A stretch of DNA of 13,802 nucleotides from NCBI GenBank assembly GCA_030671645.1, contig DAOVHV010000010.1, forward strand, positions 1 through 13,802, written 5' to 3'. Of the stretch, positions 6,755-13,495 are shown piece after piece. This DNA comes from a bacterium. Lineage in GTDB: Bacteria > Bipolaricaulota > Bipolaricaulia > UBA7950 > UBA9294. The notes beneath the pieces were generated by a model, which worked only from the letters and a program-made list of their open reading frames with translations, did not search any database and was not told the DNA's origin. The position numbers were made by a program, and so were the translations under genes. How positions within the stretch are numbered: the first letter of the stretch is position 1; each line of letters begins with the position of its first letter.

Positions 6755-8004
6755 GATTCTTGAATCCTGGACGCGCGATAACCTCCGAGGAGTTGGCCCG
6801 CTTCATTACCGGTTCGCTTTCCGGGTTTGGAAAGGCGGATGAGCACGTTCTGGTTGTTATTCCCGACGACACTCGCACGACTCCCATGCCGGAGGTTTAC
6901 TCGACCATCTGCTCGGAACTTGCTCCGCGAGTCCAACGGTTAACCTTCTTGATCGCTCTGGGGACGCATCCTCCAATGACGGAAGACGAGTTGTCTCGTC
7001 ATCTGGGTGCGAACTGGCAGCGGCCCGATGTGTCCGTTCGACAGCACGACTGGCAAGATCCAGATGGTCTCCAAATGCTTGGTTCGATCGAAACACAAGA
7101 AGTTGAAGCACTGTCGAACGGTCTGCTGTCCGAAGCCGTTCCCGTGACCATCAACCGCCTCGCTCTGGAAGCCGATCGCATTCTTATTGTCAATCCGGTC
7201 TTCCCTCACGAAGTCGTTGGTTTCTCCGGCGGACACAAGTACTTCTTTCCCGGGATCTCGGGAGCCGAGATCCTGGACACCTCGCACTGGCTGGGAGCCC
7301 TTATCACAAATCCAAAAGTCAACGGGCACAAGGACACGCCGGTGCGCGTGCTGATCGAACGAGCGGCTGACATGGTCCCCACGCCTCGACAAGGATTGGC
7401 ATTTGTCATGAAGGGGTATGAAGTCGTGGGTAGTTTCTTCGGAGACGTTTGCGAAGCCTGGTCAGCAGCCGCCGATTTGTCAGGGAAGACGAACATCATC
7501 TGGAAGGATCGGCCCTTTCATACCGTCCTTTCGATCGCCCCCGCCATGTATCGGGAACTGTGGACGGCCGGGAAATGCATGTACAAGTCGGAGCCTGTGG
7601 TTGCCGACGATGGAAAAGTCATCATTTACGCGCCACATCTGCGAGAAATCTCGCCAACGCACGGGCAATGGATTCGTCAAGTCGGCTATCACACGCGCGA
7701 CTATTTCATTGCTCAGTGGGACAAGTATGCGCACGTTCCGCGTGCCATCCTTGCCCACTCGACCCACGTGAAGGGAATCGGCTCCTATGTTGACGGGATC
7801 GAGCATCCGCGCGTAGAAGTTGTGCTTGCGACAGGCATCTCGGAAGAAGTATGCCAGCAGATCAATTTGGCGTATATGGATCCCGACGAACTCGACATTC
7901 GTGCGTACGAAGGCCGCGAAGATGAAGGTATCCTCGTTGTGCCCAACGCCGGCGAAATGCTCTATCGCTTGTCGGAAGGAAGTGTTCGCAGCGAAGGAGA
8001 CTGA
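6751..8004 (+). CDS. larA-like: LarA-family nickel-pincer 2-hydroxyacid racemase/epimerase
   Basis: A 417-residue LarA-superfamily protein. LarA inverts C2 of 2-hydroxy acids by hydride transfer using a nickel-pincer nucleotide attached to a lysine. By spacing with Lactiplantibacillus LarA, His153 matches catalytic His174, Lys163 matches the cofactor-bearing Lys184 and His179 matches nickel ligand His200; the GFSGGHKYFFPG block carries the lysine. The N-terminal DDTRTTP motif (39-45) and GTH with His73 (LarA His108) are present, so the protein looks active. Characterised relatives act on lactate, malate, hydroxyglutarate, phenyllactate and D-gluconate; the sugar acid operon here favours an aldonate. 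The ATG at 6751 overlaps the gnd stop (ATGA); an ATG at 6736 would place five extra residues inside gnd. The cofactor-building genes larB, larC and larE are not in the window. Confidence 0.85.
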   Translation: MRFLNPGRAITSEELARFITGSLSGFGKADEHVLVVIPDDTRTTPMPEVYSTICSELAPRVQRLTFLIALGTHPPMTEDELSRHLGANWQRPDVSVRQHDWQDPDGLQMLGSIETQEVEALSNGLLSEAVPVTINRLALEADRILIVNPVFPHEVVGFSGGHKYFFPGISGAEILDTSHWLGALITNPKVNGHKDTPVRVLIERAADMVPTPRQGLAFVMKGYEVVGSFFGDVCEAWSAAADLSGKTNIIWKDRPFHTVLSIAPAMYRELWTAGKCMYKSEPVVADDGKVIIYAPHLREISPTHGQWIRQVGYHTRDYFIAQWDKYAHVPRAILAHSTHVKGIGSYVDGIEHPRVEVVLATGISEEVCQQINLAYMDPDELDIRAYEGREDEGILVVPNAGEMLYRLSEGSVRSEGD

Positions 8005-8075
8005 AGAAAATCGGTCGGAGATTGCTGAATAGCCAAATAGGTTAGCCCGCACGAAGAAACTGTAGGAAGAGATCA

Positions 8076-8153
8076 TTGACGACCCCTGAATTCGAAATTC
8101 CTCCAGAGAAAGACATTCCCGCTCTTATGGCGTGTTTCGACGGTTGGGACTAA
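8076..8153 (+). pseudogene. Possible 5' remnant of a PAC2-family gene
   Basis: A 25-residue frame starts at TTG 8076, six bases after the Shine-Dalgarno-like AGGAAGA, and stops at TAA 8151-8153. It reads through EFEIPPEKDIPALMACFDGWD. The pattern of a short N-terminal arm, proline-rich IPP, then a hydrophobic strand ending in F-x-GW-D/N is what I recognise as the beginning of PAC2 (proteasome assembly chaperone 2-like) proteins, where an FEGWNDAG-type motif follows the first strand. The similarity ends exactly at the stop, and I found no continuation in the other frames, so this looks like a truncated leftover or a gene broken by deletion. A genuine micropeptide is the alternative. The assignment is from memory of the family pattern only. 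Confidence 0.4.
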
Positions 8154-8183
8154 GACGAGCTTCATGAACTACTGCCGGGAAAA

Positions 8184-8203
8184 GGGGAGCCAGAAGGTTC
8201 CCT
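8184..8203 (+). terminator. Weak hairpin, possible operon terminator
   Basis: GGGGAGCC and GGTTCCCT can pair across an AGAA loop (eight pairs, two of them G-U). The bases after it are only partly T-rich (CTTGTTG), so a Rho-independent terminator is possible but not strong. It lies about 180 bases after the LarA gene. Confidence 0.25.
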
Positions 8204-8387
8204 CTTGTTGTGAGTGAGTTACTGTGTGGGCATCGGTCTTTGCCGCTCTGATTCAGATCCTTGGGCGTGGACCGCCATCGGAGCGCCGCTGTTGTAGAAC
8301 CTGTTTGCCCTCAATTTAGCCGCCGGGTACAGTCATGGCTAACACCTGTTATCGTCGGCTGTTCGGTTCACGTCTGATGAGTCCACA

Positions 8388-8395
8388 AGGGGAGT
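8388..8395 (+). promoter_or_regulatory. Ribosome binding site of the aminopeptidase gene
   Basis: The purine-rich AAGGGGAG segment lies five to six bases before the ATG at 8400 and supports that start. No earlier in-frame start has comparable support. Confidence 0.6.
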
Positions 8396-8399
8396 CCGA

Positions 8400-9503
8400 A
8401 TGGGAGATCCGAGAGTCGAATCTGTTGCCAACGTTCTCATCCAGTACTCGATCGATTTGAAGCCGGGCCAATTGGTGCAGATCGAGTCCAAGATGGAGGG
8501 AGCCTCTCTTGTCGTTGCCTTGTATCGAGCGGTGTTGCAGGCAGGCGGGCATCCCTGGCTCGATCTAGCCGTCGAGGAAGCTCAAGAACTCTTCTATTCG
8601 TATGCATCGGAAACGCAGCTGGATTTCTACCCCGAGTTCCTAAAGCAGGCCAACGAAGAGATTAATGCCAGCATTACCGTTTGGACCGACGCCAACACCA
8701 AACGCCTGAACAACGTAGATCCAGCGAAACAAGCGCATCGCGCGAAGGTCATGCACCCTGTCAATAACCGGCTGTTCGAGCGTATGGCCAGCAAGGAACT
8801 GCGTTGGGTGGGAACGGCCTATCCGACCAACGCCGCTGCTCAGACCGCCGAGATGTCGCTGCGCGATTACGAGGATTTCGTTTACGGAGCTTGTCTCGTT
8901 GCCGATCCGGATCCGATTGCAGCTTGGAAGGCGGTTTCGGTAGAACAGCAACGATTGATCGACTGGTTGTCCGAACGAAACGAAATCCACCTGCAGGGCG
9001 AAGATACGGATCTGCGGTTGAACTACGACGGCCGTATTTGGGAGAATTGCGATGGTCACGAGAACTTCCCCGACGGCGAGATTTTCACGGCACCGATCGA
9101 GGACTCGGTCGAGGGTCACATTCGATTCTCTTATCCTGCCTGCTATCGCGGCCGGCAAGTGGAAGACGTTCGCTTGTGGTTCGAGAAGGGCAAGGTCGTG
9201 AAAGCGACGGCAGCCAAGAACGAGGCGTTCTTGCTGGAAATGCTTGCCGTGGACGACGGCGCCAGATTTGTGGGAGAGTTCGCTTTCGGCACGAATGCTG
9301 GCATCCAGGCGTTCACCGGCGACACGTTGTTTGACGAGAAGATCGGCGGAACCGTTCATCTGGCACTTGGGAAGGGGTTCCTCGAAACGGGAAGTGAGAA
9401 CGATTCCGCTATTCACTGGGACATGGTTTGCGACCTGAGACGAGGCGGTATCGTACGAGTGAATGGAGAAACATTTTCTGAGAATGGGCGGTTTCTGATC
9501 TGA
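8400..9503 (+). CDS. M29-family metallo-aminopeptidase (leucyl aminopeptidase/AmpS type)
   Basis: A 367-residue peptidase of MEROPS family M29 (AmpS, AmpT, PepS), which removes N-terminal residues from peptides with a two-metal centre (Co or Zn). The family blocks are clear: HENFPDGEIFTAP-ED (220-235), VGEFAFGTNAGI (291-302), LFDEKIGGTVHLALG (310-324) and SENDSAIHWDMVCDLR (332-347). Expected metal ligands are Glu227, Glu293, His320, His339 and Asp341. The length is slightly below the usual 370-415 residues but both the N-terminal domain (ESVANVLIQYSIDLKPG) and the C-terminal catalytic part are complete. No signal peptide, so it is cytoplasmic. It is separated from both neighbouring units by spacers (395 bases before, 96 after), so it is probably transcribed alone; a housekeeping peptide-recycling role is likely. 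Confidence 0.92.
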   Translation: MGDPRVESVANVLIQYSIDLKPGQLVQIESKMEGASLVVALYRAVLQAGGHPWLDLAVEEAQELFYSYASETQLDFYPEFLKQANEEINASITVWTDANTKRLNNVDPAKQAHRAKVMHPVNNRLFERMASKELRWVGTAYPTNAAAQTAEMSLRDYEDFVYGACLVADPDPIAAWKAVSVEQQRLIDWLSERNEIHLQGEDTDLRLNYDGRIWENCDGHENFPDGEIFTAPIEDSVEGHIRFSYPACYRGRQVEDVRLWFEKGKVVKATAAKNEAFLLEMLAVDDGARFVGEFAFGTNAGIQAFTGDTLFDEKIGGTVHLALGKGFLETGSENDSAIHWDMVCDLRRGGIVRVNGETFSENGRFLI

Positions 9504-9533
9504 TCCGTGCTGGTTGGTTTCCGCATCTTGCAT

Positions 9534-9575
9534 ATATTGCCAGAGCCGTCTTGAGGCCGATGGCTCAAGCAATAT
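9534..9575. repeat. Imperfect inverted repeat, candidate operator or terminator
   Basis: ATATTGC (9534-9540) pairs with GCAATAT (9569-9575), then after a two-base mismatch GAGCC (9543-9547) pairs with GGCTC (9562-9566), around a 14-base centre. It fills the spacer between the aminopeptidase and the aldolase gene and ends 24 bases before the aldolase ATG. There is no T-run after it, so it is either a Rho-independent-like structure of poor quality or a palindromic operator for the aldolase/aminotransferase unit. Confidence 0.5.
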
Positions 9576-9590
9576 CAATCTGGGGTTGAG

Positions 9591-9595
9591 GGAGG
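9591..9595 (+). promoter_or_regulatory. Strong ribosome binding site of the aldolase gene
   Basis: GGAGG, inside the longer purine run GAGGGAGG, lies four bases before the ATG at 9600 and fixes the start of the aldolase. Confidence 0.65.
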
Positions 9596-9599
9596 TAGT

Positions 9600-10511
9600 A
9601 TGCCGGATCCGACGCTCGATCTTCGTGGGATATTCCCGCCGATACCAACGCCGTTTGACGCAGCAGGCACCATCGATCGCGATGCGTTGGTGAGGAATTT
9701 CGAGTTTCTGAACACGTTCGACTTGAGGGGATACGTCGTACTTGGATCGAACGGCGAAGCCGTGCATCTCAGCATCGAGGAGCGACTCTACCTGCTTGAA
9801 CTCACACGGAATCTTATCCCCGAAAGCCGACTCTTGATTGCCGGTACCGGCTGTCCCTCTACGCTGCAGACGATTATGCTTTCGCAGCGTGCCGCCGGCT
9901 TTGGAGCTGACGCTATCCTCGTGTTGCCTCCGCATTACTATACCGGGCGAATGACGATCGAGGCTCTGGTGGGACATTTCCGCGCGGTGGCCGACGCATG
10001 TAGCATTCCCGTCATCATCTACAACATGCCCGCCTGCACTGGCATGGACATGGATGAGGAAACGATTGCTGTAATTGCCGAGCATCCCAACATTCTCGGA
10101 TTGAAGGATTCAGGCGGAGACGTGGTGAAGCTGGGAGCGCTGCATCACAGACTGGGAGAGGGATTCCAGATCCTGGCCGGTTCGGCCGGCTTTCTGCTGC
10201 CGGCTCTTTCGGTGGGGGCTGCCGGCGGTGTGCTGGCGCTGGCCAATATTGCGCCGGCCCAGTGCTTGGCCATCCGGGAATTGTCTCTGGCTGGAGATTG
10301 GGACAAAGCACGCGAAATCCAGGTGCGTCTGATCGAGGCGAACACGGCAGTGACGCGACGCTGGGGTGTTGCCGGCTTGAAGGCGGCCATGAATCTGATA
10401 GGGCTCGCCGGCGGCTCTGTCCGTGCGCCATTGCTAGATTTGGGAAAACCCGAAATCGAGCAATTAAAATCGATCCTGATCGATCGGCAGATGCTTGAAC
10501 CCGAAAGATAA
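9600..10511 (+). CDS. DapA-superfamily aldolase, 4-hydroxy-2-oxoglutarate aldolase (HOGA1) type
   Basis: A 303-residue class I aldolase of the DHDPS/N-acetylneuraminate lyase superfamily. GSNGE is at 49-53, PPHYY at 110-114, Tyr141 in YNMP and the Schiff-base Lys169 in GLKDSGGD (167-174). The Arg that follows the YNVPSRTG tyrosine in true dihydrodipicolinate synthases is absent (ACTG, 145-148), which argues against lysine biosynthesis. Several stretches match the pattern of animal HOGA1: GSNGE..-LS-ER, the KDSGGDV loop, FQ-LAGSAGFLLPAL, and RLIEANTAVTRRWGVAGLK near the C-terminus. The expected reaction is 4-hydroxy-2-oxoglutarate to pyruvate + glyoxylate, the last step of hydroxyproline breakdown. 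The aminotransferase gene follows 14 bases later. An aldolase for another 2-keto-4-hydroxy acid, such as a KDG-type substrate, is the alternative. Confidence 0.8.
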   Translation: MPDPTLDLRGIFPPIPTPFDAAGTIDRDALVRNFEFLNTFDLRGYVVLGSNGEAVHLSIEERLYLLELTRNLIPESRLLIAGTGCPSTLQTIMLSQRAAGFGADAILVLPPHYYTGRMTIEALVGHFRAVADACSIPVIIYNMPACTGMDMDEETIAVIAEHPNILGLKDSGGDVVKLGALHHRLGEGFQILAGSAGFLLPALSVGAAGGVLALANIAPAQCLAIRELSLAGDWDKAREIQVRLIEANTAVTRRWGVAGLKAAMNLIGLAGGSVRAPLLDLGKPEIEQLKSILIDRQMLEPER

Positions 10512-10516
10512 AGGAG
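10511..10516 (+). promoter_or_regulatory. Ribosome binding site of the aminotransferase gene
   Basis: AAGGAG begins at the last base of the aldolase stop codon and lies nine bases before the ATG at 10526, supporting that start and a two-gene transcript. Confidence 0.6.
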
Positions 10517-10525
10517 CTTGCGCCT

Positions 10526-11701
10526 ATGAAAGACCGTTCGCTATTGATGATTCCCGGACCGATTGAATTCGAACCTGCAGTCTTACAGGCGCTCGGAGCT
10601 CCGACGACGAGCCATGTCGCGCCGGGGTTTATCGACGCCTTCGGCAGAGCCTTGGAGAACATGCGACAAGTTTGGCTTGCCCCGGAAGGGCAACCGTTCA
10701 TCGTGGCTGGATCGGGAACGCTGGCGATGGAGATGGCTGGTGCCAACCTGATTGAACCCGGCGATCGAGCGCTCGTTCTCTCTACCGGCGTGTTCGGCGA
10801 TCGGTTCGAGGATTTGCTAAGCCGACACGGCGCTGACGTAACTGTACTGCGTGCACCCATCGGACAAACTCTGGACTTCAATCGAGTCGAAGACGCCTTG
10901 AAGGGTGGCGGATACAAGCTATTGACGGTCACACATGTTGACACCTCGACAGCCGTGCGTATGCCCATTTGTTCGATCGGCGACCTGGCTCGGCGCCACA
11001 GCGTACTGTCAGTGGTTGACGGCGTATGCTCGGTGGCGGGCGAGGAAATTCAGCAAGGTGATTGGGATCTGGACGTTGTATTGACGGCGTCGCAAAAGGC
11101 GATCGGCGTTCCCCCTGGCCTCGCCTTGCTGGTCGCCAGCCAACGAGCCATGGAGGCATTCTCTGCGAGATCGACTCCGGTGCGCAGCTATTTCGCAGAT
11201 TGGGAGAAGTGGCTGCCCATCATGGCTGCGTATGAGGGGAGGAAGCCCAGCTACTTCGGAACGCCGGCCGTCAATCTGGTGGCAGCATTGGACGTCAGCC
11301 TTCGACAGATCGTCGATGAGGGGATGACGGCCCGCTTTGCTCGCCACGAGCTTCTAGCGGGCGCGTTCCGGGCCGGGGTTCGTGCATTCGGGTTGGACTT
11401 CGTGACCACGGAACCCGATCATCGCGCCAATACGCTGACTGCTTGCCGCTATCCGGAAGGCGTTGCTGCCGCTGATTTGTTATCGGCCATCAAACACGCC
11501 GGCGTCATCGTAGCCGGAGGCCTCCATCCTGAGATCAAGACCGAGTACTTCCGTGTCGGGCACATGGGTGCCGTCCGTATGGCCGATATTCTGGCCACCC
11601 TAGGTGCGATCGAGATCGGGCTTCGAAGTGTTGGGTGCGCCGTCGCGGCCGGAATTGGCGTTGCCGCAGCGCTGGAATGGCAGGCTGGAAACGAAGACTG
11701 A
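10526..11701 (+). CDS. Class V PLP aminotransferase, alanine-glyoxylate (serine-pyruvate) type
   Basis: A 391-residue fold-type I PLP enzyme of aminotransferase class V. The N-terminal substrate loop is MIPGPIEF (8-15), the cofactor phosphate loop is SGTLAMEMA (63-71), Asp165 (VVDGVCSVAGEE) binds the pyridine nitrogen, Lys191 in TASQKAIGVPPG carries PLP, YFGTP lies at 243-247, and Arg343 (YFRVGHMG) should bind the substrate carboxylate. The order and spacing match alanine-glyoxylate/serine-pyruvate aminotransferases, which convert glyoxylate + an amino donor to glycine + a keto acid. The C-terminal 35 residues (GCAVAAGIGVAAALEW) are hydrophobic and slightly longer than usual. The gene is coupled to the glyoxylate-producing aldolase, which supports glyoxylate as substrate. 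Phosphonate (AEP) or ureidoglycine aminotransferases are related alternatives. Confidence 0.85.
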   Translation: MKDRSLLMIPGPIEFEPAVLQALGAPTTSHVAPGFIDAFGRALENMRQVWLAPEGQPFIVAGSGTLAMEMAGANLIEPGDRALVLSTGVFGDRFEDLLSRHGADVTVLRAPIGQTLDFNRVEDALKGGGYKLLTVTHVDTSTAVRMPICSIGDLARRHSVLSVVDGVCSVAGEEIQQGDWDLDVVLTASQKAIGVPPGLALLVASQRAMEAFSARSTPVRSYFADWEKWLPIMAAYEGRKPSYFGTPAVNLVAALDVSLRQIVDEGMTARFARHELLAGAFRAGVRAFGLDFVTTEPDHRANTLTACRYPEGVAAADLLSAIKHAGVIVAGGLHPEIKTEYFRVGHMGAVRMADILATLGAIEIGLRSVGCAVAAGIGVAAALEWQAGNED

Positions 11702-11714
11702 ACAACCTGTCGAT

Positions 11715-11734
11715 CGGCCAATTAATGATGGCCG
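11715..11734. terminator. Short hairpin between convergent genes
   Basis: CGGCC (11715-11719) and GGCCG (11730-11734) form a five-pair stem around the AT-rich loop AATTAATGAT. It fills the 33-base gap between the aminotransferase stop and the amidase stop, so it could serve both directions, but the stem is short and no strong T-tract follows on either strand. Confidence 0.3.
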
Positions 11735-13201
11735 TTAGGGGACTTCCCGCGCGGTTGCGAGCTCGAACGCGTGGGCATATCGAATCAATTTGGCTTCCTG
11801 CCAAGCGGTAGAGAAGAACGACAACCCCACCGGCAATCCTTCGATGAACCCCGCCGGAACGGTGATGTGCGGGTACCCGGAGACAGCCCCCGCCGAACTG
11901 CACCCACCGAGGACAAAGTCTCCCAGCACATAGTCGATCAACCAAGCGGGTGTACCTGTCGGTGCAACCAGGGCATCGAGTCGGTATTTCTTCATGGTAG
12001 CGTCGATGCCTTCCGCGCGAGTCAAGCGATGGTTGGTTGCCAACGCATCCAGATAGGCACGCTCGGTGAGATCGCCCTTGGCTTGAGCTTGCTCCATCAA
12101 CTCCTGTCCGAAGTGAGGCATGACGACATCGGCATGTGCCTGGTTAAACTCGATGATCTCGGCCAATGATTTCACGGGCGCGTCTTCCCCAAGCGCGGCC
12201 AGGTAGGCGTTGAGATCGTGCTTGAATTCGTACAGCAGCACTTCGAATTCCGTGTCACGCCATTGGCCGGCTGTTTCGATGTTCGCTGGATCGACCAATT
12301 CCGCTCCGAGATCCTTCAACAGCTCGAGGCGTTCCTCGATCAAGGTATCGACTTTAGGATGCTTGCCGAAACAGTTCCTAGCGACTCCGATGCGTGCTCC
12401 GCGCAATCCTTCGTGGTCAAAGCTCGATGCGAAGTCGGGATCGAAATCCTGTGGAATGGCAGCGGTTGCACCATCGTGCGCATCGACTCCAGCTAAGGCG
12501 GTCAGCAAAAGAGCGGCATCTTCCACTGAGTTGGCCATTGGCCCGGCGGTGTCTTGCGAATGGGCGATGGGAATGATGCCGGATCGGCTGATCAAGCCCA
12601 ACGTGGGCTTGATTCCGACCACTCCACAAGTTTGCGCCGGGCAGACGATCGACCCATCCGTTTCCGTTCCCACCGAGATGGGGCACAAACCGACGGCCAC
12701 GGCAACTGCCGAACCGGAGCTCGAACCGCAGGGTGATCGAAGGCTGTCGTACGGGTTTCGGGTTTGGCCTCCCAGGCTACTCCACCCGCTGACAGATCGC
12801 GTTCCGCGGAAATTGGCCCACTCGGAGAGGTTCGCCTTTCCGAGAGTGACGGCTCCGGCCTCTCGCAATTGGCTCACCAGGAATGCGTCCTTCTCTGGAA
12901 TGTTGCCTTTCATGGCAAGAGAGCCGGCCGTGGTTGTCATACCATCGGCGGTATCGATGTTGGCCTTCAGAACGATGGGAATTCCGTGCAGCGGACCGCG
13001 GACTCGACCTTGTGAACGCTCCGCATCGAGTTGCGTTGCCAGCGTGCGGGCATCCGGATTGACTTCAAGGATGGCGTGAAGACCCGCTGCAGCCTGATCA
13101 ATTTGCTCGATTTGCTCGAGACGATTCTCAACGATTTGAAGGCTGGTCGTTTCTCCGGTATCCATTGCCCTTTGGAGTTGGCGGATTCCATATTTCTCCA
13201 T
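11735..13201 (-). CDS. Amidase-signature family hydrolase
   Basis: A 488-residue amidase-signature enzyme that hydrolyses a carboxamide bond. The Ser-cisSer-Lys triad is Lys79 (IVLKANIDT), Ser160 in PCGSSSGSA and nucleophile Ser184 in TETDGSIVCPA; the oxyanion glycine-rich region and GVVGIKPT (193-200) are intact. The length is normal and the C-terminal QEAKLIRYAHAFE is typical. The opening IRQLQRAMDTGETTSLQIVENRLEQIEQID is the standard N-terminal helix pair. The frame stays open far upstream, but I place the start at ATG 13201 because CAGGAGG (13208-13214) lies six bases before it; residues upstream do not look like this family. It shows no GatB partner nearby, so it is more likely a free amidase than the Glu-tRNA amidotransferase subunit. 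Substrate unknown. Confidence 0.88.
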   Translation of the reverse strand: MEKYGIRQLQRAMDTGETTSLQIVENRLEQIEQIDQAAAGLHAILEVNPDARTLATQLDAERSQGRVRGPLHGIPIVLKANIDTADGMTTTAGSLAMKGNIPEKDAFLVSQLREAGAVTLGKANLSEWANFRGTRSVSGWSSLGGQTRNPYDSLRSPCGSSSGSAVAVAVGLCPISVGTETDGSIVCPAQTCGVVGIKPTLGLISRSGIIPIAHSQDTAGPMANSVEDAALLLTALAGVDAHDGATAAIPQDFDPDFASSFDHEGLRGARIGVARNCFGKHPKVDTLIEERLELLKDLGAELVDPANIETAGQWRDTEFEVLLYEFKHDLNAYLAALGEDAPVKSLAEIIEFNQAHADVVMPHFGQELMEQAQAKGDLTERAYLDALATNHRLTRAEGIDATMKKYRLDALVAPTGTPAWLIDYVLGDFVLGGCSSAGAVSGYPHITVPAGFIEGLPVGLSFFSTAWQEAKLIRYAHAFELATAREVP

Positions 13202-13207
13202 CGTCTG

Positions 13208-13214
13208 CCTCCTG
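13208..13214 (-). promoter_or_regulatory. Ribosome binding site that decides the amidase start
   Basis: On the minus strand this reads CAGGAGG, six bases upstream of ATG 13201. It is the strongest Shine-Dalgarno site near any candidate start of the amidase frame and argues against the upstream TTG at 13414. Confidence 0.7.
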
Positions 13215-13342
13215 ACACATACAAGGTTTGTTGCCGCTGCATCTTCTTGTCTCGCAGCAGCAAAATCTGCAGGGCTCCAACGCGACCAGGCTTGGATCTG
13301 CCTTCTCCATACACATTGGATAACCTTCCGGGTTTCGGTTGC

Positions 13343-13495
13343 CGGCATGGAAATCAGTACAAACGAGAGGATGAAGAGCCATGGCCCTGCCTTGAGGAAG
13401 CGAATCTCGAACAAGGACAGCGGCTTCTTGGCACCCAGCTGGTTCCAACCGTGGATTTCGAGGCGCCACTTCGCCTCGTCATGTAAGAGTCCATC
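13343..13495 (-). pseudogene. Likely remnant of a P-type cation ATPase N-terminal domain
   Basis: Just after a TAA (13496-13498 on the minus strand) the frame reads DGLLHDEAKWRLEIHGWNQL, then GAKKPLSLFEIRFLK and a hydrophobic run PWLFILSFVLI. This is the pattern of the cation-transporting ATPase N-terminal domain: a GL-x-x-EA-x-x-RL-x-x-YG-x-N-x-L segment, a KKP-S linker, then the first membrane helix. The similarity fades after about residue 50, no ATG lies at its beginning, and none of the later ATPase motifs (DKTGT, for example) is in the window, so it is a fragment. By chance it is in the same frame as the amidase. An alternative is that the hydrophobic run is a signal peptide of a longer amidase started from TTG 13414. 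Confidence 0.4.

Larger units (their letters stand above)
8005..8399 (+). other. Intergenic gap between operon and aminopeptidase gene
   Basis: This 395-base stretch contains no full-length gene. It holds a 25-codon frame resembling the start of a PAC2-family protein (8076-8153) and a possible weak terminator hairpin at 8184-8203. The remaining part up to 8399 must carry the promoter for the aminopeptidase gene, but I could not pick a convincing -35/-10 pair. Confidence 0.6.

Noticed and set aside
8640..10085. Long 481-codon open frame on the minus strand across the aminopeptidase and aldolase genes
   Set aside because: It is antisense to two clearly recognised genes, crosses their intergenic spacer, shows no family pattern in its translation and is explained by codon bias of the opposite strand.
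9600..10511. Dihydrodipicolinate synthase (DapA) of lysine biosynthesis
   Set aside because: The Arg after the active-site YNMP segment is replaced by Cys in ACTG, the match to the HOGA1 pattern is better, and the neighbour is a glyoxylate-type aminotransferase.
10015..10968. 317-codon open frame on the minus strand over the aldolase/aminotransferase junction
   Set aside because: It overlaps two well-supported genes on the other strand and its translation is low-complexity without motifs.
12210..13079. 289-codon open frame on the plus strand inside the amidase gene
   Set aside because: It is antisense to the conserved amidase core, and its Ser/Pro/Arg-rich translation is typical of a shadow frame.
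11735..13201. GatA subunit of the glutamyl-tRNA amidotransferase
   Set aside because: There is no gatB or gatC nearby, and the TETDGSIVCPA nucleophile block is the form I associate with free amidases.
13202..13414. N-terminal extension of the amidase from TTG 13414 with a signal peptide
   Set aside because: The hydrophobic run is plausible as a signal, but the 45 residues after it are Trp/Arg/Cys-rich and unlike a mature protein, and a strong Shine-Dalgarno site sits directly before ATG 13201.
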